A DNA stretch of 48,606 nucleotides from an uncultured Prevotella sp. GTDB taxonomy: Bacteria; Bacteroidota; Bacteroidia; Bacteroidales; Bacteroidaceae. The stretch spans positions 1 to 48,606 of the forward strand of contig USJD01000006.1 in the NCBI GenBank assembly GCA_900554835.1, read 5' to 3'. Each line of letters starts with the position of its first letter. Position 1 is the first letter of the stretch. This document shows positions 41,552 to 48,606 of this stretch, piece after piece. Below the pieces are notes generated by a model. The model was not told the origin of the DNA. It searched no databases and saw only the letters and a list, made by a program, of their open reading frames with translations. The position numbers were made by a program, and so were the translations under genes.

Positions 41552-42919
41552 ATGAAAAGAGAGAGAGACAACTACACTTTCCTGACTCATGCACCCGTTC
41601 ATAGAGTCATTTTCACGATGGCAATCCCTACAATCATCAGTATGCTGTCGACGAGCATGTACAACCTCGCCGACACCTATTTCGTGGGCACTATCAATAC
41701 GCAAAGCGTAGCTGCCGTGGGCATCTCCTTCTCGGTGATGGCCATCATTCAGGCAGTAGGCTTCTTCTTCGGTCACGGCTCAGGCAATTATATTTCCCGC
41801 CAGTTGGGAGCCAAGGAGCACCGGAAAGCAGAGCAGATGGCCTCTACGGGCTTTATACTGAGCTTCTTTGCCGGGCTTCTCATCGCCATCCTGGGACAGA
41901 TTTTCATCACTCCGCTCGCCATCTTCCTGGGTTCCACACCCACCATCCTGCCCTATACAGAGCGCTACTTAGGCATCGTCATGCTCGGCGCTCCCTTCAT
42001 GACTATGTCGCTCACACTGAACAATCAGATGCGCTTTCAGGGCAACACAATGTCGGCGATGAAGGGCATTCTGTCGGGAGTTTTGCTCAATCTGGTACTC
42101 GCTCCGCTGCTCATCATCTACTTCTGCATGGGCATTACCGGAGCCGCCATTGCCACCCTCATCAGCCAGACTTTCGGTTGCCTGATGCTCTTTCTGATGA
42201 GTAGAAGGGGGCAGAATATCAGAATCCGCCTGAAAGACTTTACTCCTAATAAACAACTTGCGAAGGAAATCATTTTTGGCGGCACTCCTTCCCTTTCGCG
42301 TCAAGGATTAGGCAGTGTATCCACCATCCTGCTCAACGTGGCAGCCGGAGCCTACGGAGATGCTGCCATTGCTGGCATGAGCATCGTAACGCGCATCTCT
42401 TTCTTCACTTATGCTATCGTCATCGGACTGGGACAGGGCTTCCAGCCGCTCTGCGGTTTCTGCTATGGCGCCCATCTGTACCAGCGAGTGAAGGAAGCCT
42501 TCTATTTCTGTATCAAATGCGGTACAGTATTTCTCTCGGTATGTGCGCTGGTAGGCTTTGCTTTCTCCGAGTCCATCATCGGCCTGTTCCGTAGCGATCC
42601 AGACGTGATCCATGTAGGAGCTGCAGCTCTGCAATGGCAGGTGCTCAGCTTTCCGCTTGTATCAACCATTGTACTCACCAATATGCTGATGCAGACCATC
42701 CGCAAACCTATCCGTGCCAATCTTGTGGCAGCAGCCAGAAGCGGACTTTTCTTCATTCCGCTCATCTTTATATTGCCTCATTTCTTTGGCCTGCTGGGCG
42801 TGGAAATGTGTCAGGCTTGGGCAGATGCGTGCAGCTTTACCATGGCCATTCCTATCGCCTGGAGTGCTTTCAGGGATATGAACAGATTAAAGAAAACAGG
42901 AGAAATTCCGGTGGAATAA
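41552..42919 (+). CDS. MATE family efflux transporter
   Basis: The 455-residue protein has about 12 transmembrane helices and the MATE patterns MAIPTIISMLSTSMYNLADTYFVG and GLGQGFQPLCGFCYGAH. It exports drugs or metabolites from the cytoplasm using Na+ or H+ gradient; the substrate cannot be told. It is divergent from the head-group cluster, with promoters facing away 116 bases apart. The promoter box is so close to the ATG that the message is probably leaderless, or the real start is further in. No clear terminator follows. Confidence 0.93.
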   Translation: MKRERDNYTFLTHAPVHRVIFTMAIPTIISMLSTSMYNLADTYFVGTINTQSVAAVGISFSVMAIIQAVGFFFGHGSGNYISRQLGAKEHRKAEQMASTGFILSFFAGLLIAILGQIFITPLAIFLGSTPTILPYTERYLGIVMLGAPFMTMSLTLNNQMRFQGNTMSAMKGILSGVLLNLVLAPLLIIYFCMGITGAAIATLISQTFGCLMLFLMSRRGQNIRIRLKDFTPNKQLAKEIIFGGTPSLSRQGLGSVSTILLNVAAGAYGDAAIAGMSIVTRISFFTYAIVIGLGQGFQPLCGFCYGAHLYQRVKEAFYFCIKCGTVFLSVCALVGFAFSESIIGLFRSDPDVIHVGAAALQWQVLSFPLVSTIVLTNMLMQTIRKPIRANLVAAARSGLFFIPLIFILPHFFGLLGVEMCQAWADACSFTMAIPIAWSAFRDMNRLKKTGEIPVE

Positions 42920-43398
42920 CTCAAAAACTGGTGAAGAACAAACTACAGAAATAATCAAAGAAAACTGACAAATCCAAAAATTCTTCACATAAAGACAAGT
43001 ATTATAGCCTTATCAAAAGACCGCATATTATTGCAATTATGCAAAAATAATACATAATACAAAGCATAATTATACACTTACAATTTAAAACCAAGGTGCA
43101 AAAACAAGAATTCTCTGAAGTAAATCAAAGCACTATAGGAGACAATTCTACTCGTCAAGAGAGACAATCGTATGCGCTATGAGAGACTCCTCTATACCTC
43201 ACAAGAGCCTACTCTATGACTTCCGCAGCGTAACTCTATATTTTCTTCGACGTAACTCTACGTTTCCTTATTTTACTATATAAGCAGGGGGATTATTCTC
43301 TTCTAACAAGCACAAAAAACTCTAATAAGCGAATATTAAGAAGAGGTTTTTTGAACAGAAAAGTAAGGACATTGAAACCAACAAGAAAAGTCTCATTC

Positions 43399-43576
43399 AG
43401 CGATGTCAATTTCAGTTTATTCAGTTTTTTTTGTGCCATTACCAAACTTGAATAGAGAGTATATTATATATTATATATAAATATATAATATATAATATAA
43501 ATAATTTACTTACTATCTATAAGTACCCAAAAGCAATGTCATTAAAAAAACTGAATAAACTGAAATTGACATCGCT
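43399..43576. repeat. 178-base MITE-like element with perfect 33-base inverted ends
   Basis: Positions 43399-43431 and 43544-43576 are exact reverse complements over 33 bases, starting AGCGATGTCAATTTCAG. The centre is an AT-rich near-palindrome (TATATTATATATT...). No transposase or target-site duplication is evident. A related half copy is at 36428-36455, so the arm sequence is dispersed. Confidence 0.85.
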
Positions 43577-43968
43577 ATATTTTCTCTGAGAGATTATCCA
43601 CTCTGATTTTACAAAATATTACATTAAAAAATCTTCAGACCATCTATCCAAGCAATAGTTATAATCTATTCCGGGAAGTTGCTTTCTCTATCCGAGCAGG
43701 CTACTTTCTCTTTTCGAGCAGGCTATATTCACTCTCCAACATACCAAATCCCTCAAGAAAAGACTCAAGAACAAGCAAAAGCCCACAACCTTCCTACAAG
43801 CAAAGCCCACAGCCACACCACATCCCTAATGCTCAAAAAACACTCAGAAAACAAGCAAATCCAGCAAAATATCCCCAATATTCTGCCCTTTAACATATTT
43901 TTAAAGTCAGTTTTGAAAAAAAATCGTTTATCTCGGCTTTTAGATTTGGAGATTTCAATCTTTTATTG

Positions 43969-43976
43969 TAATTTTG
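43969..43976 (+). promoter_or_regulatory. -7 box TAATTTTG for cysE; decides its start
   Basis: An exact box 29 bases before the ATG at 44006, with a possible TTTG -33 element at 43945-43948. It shows that the longer upstream frame is not translated from this promoter. Confidence 0.7.
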
Positions 43977-44005
43977 CAACGAATTTATTGACACACTGTA
44001 TAACA

Positions 44006-44947
44006 ATGAGTAAAGATACATTAACTCATCAGCTGACTGAGACCATCGAGGAACTTTCATGCCCAGAGTCACTGAAAGGTCTGTTTCATCAGCATCGAGA
44101 CGGAAATCCACTCCCTTCGGGCAAGGCGCTCGAAGAAATCATCAGTCTGTCTCGCTCCATCCTTTTCCCGGGATATTTCGGCAACTCATCCGTCAATATC
44201 TCCACCATCAAGTATCACATCGGAGTAAGAGTTGAAAAACTCTATGAAAAGCTAAGCGAACAGATTCTTGCCGGTCTCTGTTTTGCCAACGACTGCGAGC
44301 ACGAAACCCCTGCTGAACTGCAGCACCAGAGGGCCAAAGCCGGAGTCATCGCCGCCAAAGCCATCATGGAATTTCCGAGACTCAGAAAGATACTCGCCAC
44401 AGACATAGAAGCTGCCTACGAGGGCGATCCGGCGGCTGTGAGTCAGGGAGAGATCATCTCCTGCTACCCCGTCATCAAGGCCATCACCAACTACCGACTG
44501 GCACACGAGCTCTACAAGTTGGGCGTACCGCTGATACCGAGAATGATGACCGAGCTGGCCCACTCTGAAACGGGCATCGACATCCACCCGGAAGCCACCA
44601 TCGGCAAGCACTTTACCATCGACCACGGTACGGGTGTAGTGATCGGAGCCACCTGCATCATCGGAGACAACGTGAAACTCTATCAGGGCGTAACGCTCGG
44701 AGCCAAGAGCTTCCCGCTCGACAAGGACGGCAACCCTATCAAGGGAATACCTCGCCACCCTATCCTGCAAGACGACGTCATCGTATATGCCAACGCCACT
44801 ATCCTGGGCAGAATCACCATCGGCAAGGGATGCGTAGTGGGAGCCAACGTATGGGTGACCAAGGATATGCAGCCGAAAACAAAAAAGTATAAGAAAGAAA
44901 AACAAAGTTTATTAGATATAGAATTCAATAATGGAACAGGAATTTGA
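44006..44947 (+). CDS. cysE: Serine O-acetyltransferase
   Basis: The start at 44006 gives 313 residues: an N-terminal helical domain (about 1-190) and a left-handed beta-helix of hexapeptide repeats (EATIGKHFTIDHGTGVVIGATCIIGDNVKLYQ...). The catalytic Asp206-His207 pair lies in IDHGTGVVIG. It acetylates serine with acetyl-CoA, first step of cysteine synthesis. The long helical domain is of the EpsC-like type. The last 17 bases overlap the next gene, so the methyltransferase is coupled to it. Confidence 0.92.
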   Translation: MSKDTLTHQLTETIEELSCPESLKGLFHQHRDGNPLPSGKALEEIISLSRSILFPGYFGNSSVNISTIKYHIGVRVEKLYEKLSEQILAGLCFANDCEHETPAELQHQRAKAGVIAAKAIMEFPRLRKILATDIEAAYEGDPAAVSQGEIISCYPVIKAITNYRLAHELYKLGVPLIPRMMTELAHSETGIDIHPEATIGKHFTIDHGTGVVIGATCIIGDNVKLYQGVTLGAKSFPLDKDGNPIKGIPRHPILQDDVIVYANATILGRITIGKGCVVGANVWVTKDMQPKTKKYKKEKQSLLDIEFNNGTGI

Positions 44948-46547
44948 ACTCATTGCCAAGACCTTTATGGGTCTGGAACCAGTCTTGGCTGAGGAGCTCA
45001 CCCAGCTGGGTGCCAACAATGTACAAATAGGTCGCCGCATGGTATCTTTCACTGGCGACAAGGAAATGATGTATCGTGCCAACTTCCAGTTGCACACTGC
45101 CATCCGTATTCTCAAGCCTATCAAGCACTTCAAGGCTCGTAGCGCAGAGGAGGTTTACGACGAGGTGCAGAAAATCAAGTGGGACGACATCCTCGACGTA
45201 AAGAAGACTTTCTCGGTAGATTCAGTAGTCTATTCAGAGGAGTTCCGCAACTCCCGATTCGTAACCTACAAGGTAAAGGATGCCATCGTGGATTGGTTCC
45301 GCGAGAAGATGGGCACACGTCCTAACATCAGCGTTTCCAACCCAGACATCCGTCTCAATATCCACATCGCTGAAGACAAGGCCACACTGAGCCTCGACTC
45401 AAGTGGCGAGAGCCTCCATCGCCGCGGATACCGCCAGGAGCAGGTAGAAGCACCGCTCAACGAGGTGCTCGCAGCAGGTATGATCCTGATGACCGGCTGG
45501 AAGGGCGAGTGCGATTTTATCGACCCAATGTGCGGTTCCGGCACCATCGCCATCGAGGCTGCCCTGATAGCCCGCAACATCTCTCCAGGTGTATTCCGCA
45601 AGGAATTCGCATTCGAGAAGTGGAATGATTTCGACAAGGATCTCTTCGATGCCATCTACAACGACGACTCACAGGAGCGCGAGTTCGAGCACCACATCTA
45701 CGGCTACGACGTGGATATGAAGGCCGTGAACACTGCCAACCTCAACGTGCGTGCTGCAGGTCTCACCAAGGATATCACCATCCAGCACCAGGACTTCAAG
45801 GACTTCCAGCAGCCTGCAGAGAAGAGCATCATCGTGATGAATCCTCCATACGGAGAGCGCATCTCTACCCCTAACCTCCTCAACACCTATAAGATGATAG
45901 GCGAGCGATTCAAGAAGGCTTTTGCCGGCAACGAGGCTTGGGTGCTGAGCTACCGCGAGGAATGTTTCGAGCAGATAGGATTGAAGCCTTCTATCAAGAT
46001 TCCGGTATTCAACGGCAGTCTGGAATGCGAATTCAGAAAGTACGTAATGTTCGACGGCAAGATGAAGGACTTCCGCTCTGAGGGCGGCGTAGTGAAGACT
46101 GATGCCGAGAAGAAAGAGATGGCTCAGAAGCATAGATTCAAGAAGGAACGCGAATTCAAGAAGCGCATCACTGAGGAGACTGAGAACGAGGAAGACGACA
46201 TCCGCTCATTCAAGTTCCATACCCACCGACTCGAGGACTTCGAGAAGCGCCGCGAGGAAATTCGCCGTGGTGGCAGACCTCGCATCAGCGACAGCCGCAG
46301 AGGCGATGATGACGACGACAAGCGCGGAGGCCGTGGATTCAAAGGCGACCGTAAAGGCGGCAAGGACTTCGGCGGTAAGCGTGGCGGATTCAAGGGCGAC
46401 CGCAAGGGCGGCAGAGATTTCGAAGGAAAGGACTTCGGAGGAAAGAGTTTCGGCGGAAAGCGCGGCGGATTCAAGGGCGACCGCAAGGGCGGCAGAGATT
46501 TCAAGCGCGGAGGAAAGCGTGACTTCTCCAACTACGATGAAGATTAA
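44931..46547 (+). CDS. RlmL-like THUMP RNA methyltransferase with RGG-type tail
   Basis: The 538-residue protein has an N-terminal THUMP RNA-binding region (about 1-160), then a class I SAM methyltransferase with DPMCGSGTIAIEAAL as SAM loop and catalytic NPPY at residues 304-307. This corresponds to the RlmL half of E. coli RlmKL, which makes m2G2445 in 23S rRNA. The last 75 or so residues form a Gly/Arg/Lys-rich low-complexity tail with two near-identical GGKRGGFKGDRKGGRDF units, probably a nonspecific RNA-binding extension. Base composition of the tail is G-rich compared with the neighbours. Confidence 0.92.
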   Translation: MEQEFELIAKTFMGLEPVLAEELTQLGANNVQIGRRMVSFTGDKEMMYRANFQLHTAIRILKPIKHFKARSAEEVYDEVQKIKWDDILDVKKTFSVDSVVYSEEFRNSRFVTYKVKDAIVDWFREKMGTRPNISVSNPDIRLNIHIAEDKATLSLDSSGESLHRRGYRQEQVEAPLNEVLAAGMILMTGWKGECDFIDPMCGSGTIAIEAALIARNISPGVFRKEFAFEKWNDFDKDLFDAIYNDDSQEREFEHHIYGYDVDMKAVNTANLNVRAAGLTKDITIQHQDFKDFQQPAEKSIIVMNPPYGERISTPNLLNTYKMIGERFKKAFAGNEAWVLSYREECFEQIGLKPSIKIPVFNGSLECEFRKYVMFDGKMKDFRSEGGVVKTDAEKKEMAQKHRFKKEREFKKRITEETENEEDDIRSFKFHTHRLEDFEKRREEIRRGGRPRISDSRRGDDDDDKRGGRGFKGDRKGGKDFGGKRGGFKGDRKGGRDFEGKDFGGKSFGGKRGGFKGDRKGGRDFKRGGKRDFSNYDED

Positions 46548-46568
46548 GGAAGAACATGTTAAGACCTC

Positions 46569-46653
46569 ATGCAGCGAAATAAGGTATCACGTACCAACCA
46601 TCTGATTATCAGCTGGTTATCCTACATGACGCAATATTATGCTGCATGATGAG
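46569..46653. repeat. Short inverted repeat between rlmL-like and DPP IV genes
   Basis: CTCATGCAGC (from about 46568) can pair with GCTGCATGATGAG (from about 46642), and an inner ACCA...TGGT hairpin lies at about 46597-46617. No T run follows, so it is not a convincing terminator. Confidence 0.45.
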
Positions 46654-46683
46654 AGAATGTGACAAAAATATTTTCAAAAAAGT

Positions 46684-48606
46684 ATGATTCTAAAGAATTC
46701 AATTTATACATTAACTTTCGCCGCTATGATATCAATGATGGCTATGAATGCCGGCGAGGCTTCGGCACAGGACAAGGCTTCAAAGACCCATACGGAGACA
46801 TTCCCAGTAGTGGCTGCCCAGAAGGGAGACAAGGCCTTCACACTGGAAGACCTGAACTTCGGAGGCAACAACTACCGCAACATGGTAGCGAAAAACCGCT
46901 GGTGCACCTGGTGGGGCGATGAACTCGTAAGACAGGACATCGACGCCTGCTATCTCGTCAACAAGGCGACGGGCAAGGAGACCAAGCTCTTCAGCATCGA
47001 CCAGATCAACCAGTGGATAGCCCCTACCAAGGATATCAAGGTAAGAGCTCTGTACAATGCACAGTTCCCATTCGCAGGCAAAAGCATCGTAATGGTGAGC
47101 AACGGCAGCAAGCTGTTCACCATCGACTTCAAGAAGCACAAGCTCATCAGCGAAATGGAATATGCTGAAGGCGAAAGCCTGCTGGAAGCCAATGCCCAGC
47201 AGAATGCATTTGCCTATCTCAAGGGCAGCAACCTGTACGTGCGCACCTTCGACGTGGCCAACTACAATGCCATGACCAAGGACAAGAAATCGCACGATTT
47301 CCAGATTTCTACCGACGGAAGCCGCGAAATCATATATGGACAGAGCGTTCACCGCGATGAATTCGGCATTTCAAAGGGCACATTCTGGAGCCCGAACGGA
47401 GAGAAGCTGGCATTCTACCGCATGGATCAGAGCATGGTGACCGACTATCCGCAGGTGGACATCCCGGAAATCGGATTCGACCATCCGGAGACCCAGAGCT
47501 GCATCGCCACTCCGGCACCAGACAAATATCCGATGGCAGGAGAGACCTCACACAAGGTGACCGTAGGCGTATTCGACTGCCTCACCGGAAAGACCATCTA
47601 TCTGAAAGCTGGTGACCCAACAGACCGCTACTTCACCAATATCGCATGGAGTCCGGACGGCAAGACTATCTATATGTTTGAGTTGAACCGCGACCAGAAC
47701 GACTGCCGCCTGACTGCCTACAGCGCAGAGACGGGTGAGAAGACAGGCGAACTGTACCGCGAGACCGACGAGAAATACGTAGAGCCATGCCACCCTATCC
47801 AGTTCCTGCCTTGGAACAGCAGCAGCTTCATCATGCAGAGCCGCAAGGATGGCTACAACCACCTCTACATCTGTGAAGTGAAGAACGAAGAACGAAGAAC
47901 GAAGAATTCAAATGCTGAATCTTCATCCAAAATGCAAGAGAATTCTTCACTCTCCACTCTTCACTCTTCACTTTCAATCCGGCAGTTGACAAGCGGCAAG
48001 TGGGAAGTGATGGACGTGCTCGGCTTCAATGCCAAGAACAAGAGCATCATCATCGCCAGCAACGAGTGCTCACCTATCCAGCGCAACATCTTCAGCGTGG
48101 ATACCAAGACCGGCAAGCGAAAGATGATAGACGACTGCGGCAAGGGATGGCACAACGCTACGCTGAGCCAGAACGGAGAGTACATCTACGACAACTACTC
48201 CACTCCTACCCTGCCTCGCAAGATAGCTATCGTAAATACTGCCAACGGCAAGCGCACGGCTTACTTCACAGCCGAAAACCCTTGGAAGGGATACAACGTG
48301 CCGGAGTACAGTTGCGGTTCCATCAAGGCCAACGACGGCGAGACAGACCTCTACTACCGCATGGTGAAGCCAGTGAACTTCGACCCTAACAAGAAGTATC
48401 CTACTATAATATATGTATATGGCGGTCCTCACGCCCACAATGTGGATGCCCGCTGGAACTACAGCAGCCGTGGCTGGGAAACCTACATGGCAGAAAAGGG
48501 CTATCTGCTCTTCATTCTCGACAACCGTGGCAGCGAGAACCGTGGCAAGGCTTTCGAGCAGGCTACCTTCCGCCAGCTGGGTCAGGTAGAGATGAAGGAC
48601 CAGATG
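46684..48606 (+). CDS. Dipeptidyl peptidase IV-type S9 peptidase, 5' part
   Basis: The frame from the ATG at 46684 stays open for 641 codons to the window edge, so the gene is partial. It has a signal peptide (to about Ala27, ASAQ), the beta-propeller of S9B peptidases (VHRDEFGISKGTFWSPNGEKLAFYRMDQSMVTDYP is very characteristic) and the start of the alpha/beta hydrolase domain (PTIIYVYGGPHAHNV). The catalytic Ser, Asp and His would lie beyond the edge. It should cleave X-Pro or X-Ala dipeptides from peptides in the periplasm. A 32-codon repeat-derived insertion interrupts the propeller at residues 399-430. Confidence 0.9.
   Translation, partial: MILKNSIYTLTFAAMISMMAMNAGEASAQDKASKTHTETFPVVAAQKGDKAFTLEDLNFGGNNYRNMVAKNRWCTWWGDELVRQDIDACYLVNKATGKETKLFSIDQINQWIAPTKDIKVRALYNAQFPFAGKSIVMVSNGSKLFTIDFKKHKLISEMEYAEGESLLEANAQQNAFAYLKGSNLYVRTFDVANYNAMTKDKKSHDFQISTDGSREIIYGQSVHRDEFGISKGTFWSPNGEKLAFYRMDQSMVTDYPQVDIPEIGFDHPETQSCIATPAPDKYPMAGETSHKVTVGVFDCLTGKTIYLKAGDPTDRYFTNIAWSPDGKTIYMFELNRDQNDCRLTAYSAETGEKTGELYRETDEKYVEPCHPIQFLPWNSSSFIMQSRKDGYNHLYICEVKNEERRTKNSNAESSSKMQENSSLSTLHSSLSIRQLTSGKWEVMDVLGFNAKNKSIIIASNECSPIQRNIFSVDTKTGKRKMIDDCGKGWHNATLSQNGEYIYDNYSTPTLPRKIAIVNTANGKRTAYFTAENPWKGYNVPEYSCGSIKANDGETDLYYRMVKPVNFDPNKKYPTIIYVYGGPHAHNVDARWNYSSRGWETYMAEKGYLLFILDNRGSENRGKAFEQATFRQLGQVEMKDQM
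47878..47975 (+). repeat. In-frame repeat insertion in the DPP IV gene
   Basis: GTGAAGAACGAAGAACGAAG... (47878-47909, a 7-base-period array) faces an imperfect reverse complement at 47940-47975 (GAATTCTTCACTCTCCACTC...). Both arms end in GAATTC at the loop side. The whole segment is read in frame as a hydrophilic stretch (VKNEERRTKNSNAESSSKMQ...) with no stop. Confidence 0.85.

Larger units (their letters stand above)
42920..44005. other. 1.1 kb gene-free stretch with repeats
   Basis: No convincing gene lies between the MATE and cysE genes. The frame from 43679 that runs into cysE is an AT-rich, Ser/Gln-rich extension with no protein character, and the cysE promoter lies inside it. Contents: a 178-base inverted-repeat element (43399-43576), a possible weak hairpin at about 43306-43344 (AAAAAACTCT with AGAGGTTTTTT), and short direct repeats (GTAACTCTA at about 43230 and 43254; CGAGCAGGCTA at about 43692 and 43717). 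Confidence 0.75.

Noticed and set aside
43679..44005. 109-codon N-terminal extension of cysE
   Set aside because: A promoter box at 43969-43976 lies inside it, and the composition is not protein-like. The ATG at 44006 gives a normal serine acetyltransferase.
46102..46605. 167-codon frame within the RlmL-like tail
   Set aside because: It is a frame-shifted reading of the Gly/Arg repeat DNA; the main frame has the catalytic domain and continues without interruption.

Overview
The window looks like a chromosomal segment from a gut or oral Bacteroidales bacterium of the Prevotella/Segatella type. The signs are repeated TAnnTTTG -7 promoter boxes (the Bacteroidota sigma factor signature), many Bacteroidales DUF families (DUF4199, DUF6452-like, DUF6048-like, DUF4230, DUF5686), secreted glycoside hydrolases next to a hybrid two-component system (HTCS), and AT-rich, repeat-laden intergenic DNA. 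The species is inferred, not demonstrated. No rRNA, tRNA or CRISPR array was found.

Layout. Position 1 to about 95 is the 3' end (domains V and VI) of a group II intron whose body lies off the left edge. 349-4746 (+) is an envelope/housekeeping run: DUF4199 membrane protein, GtrB-like glycosyltransferase, a lipoprotein, a small outer-membrane-type protein, ApbE flavin transferase and a Crp/Fnr regulator. 4861-9737 (+) is a likely operon of M3 peptidase, dCMP deaminase, S41 protease and 5-formyl-THF cyclo-ligase, convergent with recF and a DciA-like gene (9734-11252, -). 11506-13099 (+) holds a membrane TPR protein, lumazine synthase (ribH) and a small unknown protein. 13139-17009 holds a - strand lipoprotein, two DUF4230 genes and an AGCS symporter.

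17364-32260 (-) is a glycan-use region: GNAT acetyltransferase, GH31, GH2, a PA14-containing GH31, an HTCS and a LacI regulator. The enzyme set (two alpha-xylosidase/alpha-glucosidase-type GH31 and a beta-galactosidase-type GH2) would fit removal of side chains from xyloglucan-like oligosaccharides, but no SusC/SusD pair is present. 32811-36218 (-) holds an orphan LuxR-type response regulator and a DUF5686 outer-membrane protein.

36575-41161 (-) is a compact four-gene cluster: a nucleotidyltransferase fused to an ATP-grasp-like domain, a CDP-alcohol phosphatidyltransferase, a flippase-like membrane protein and a HAD phosphatase. Together they suggest activation, transfer, membrane movement and dephosphorylation of an unidentified polar head group. 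This is the best candidate in the window for an undescribed pathway. 41552-48606 (+) holds a MATE exporter, a 1.1 kb gene-free stretch with a 178 bp MITE-like inverted repeat, serine acetyltransferase, an RlmL-like methyltransferase with an RGG-type tail, and the first 641 codons of a DPP IV-type peptidase that runs off the right edge.

The gaps are unusually rich in structure. There are three candidate small RNAs, two LacI-type palindromes, several tandem arrays (one overlaps the GH2 stop codon, one has about 19 units), long inverted repeats, and a repeat inserted in frame in the DPP IV gene.
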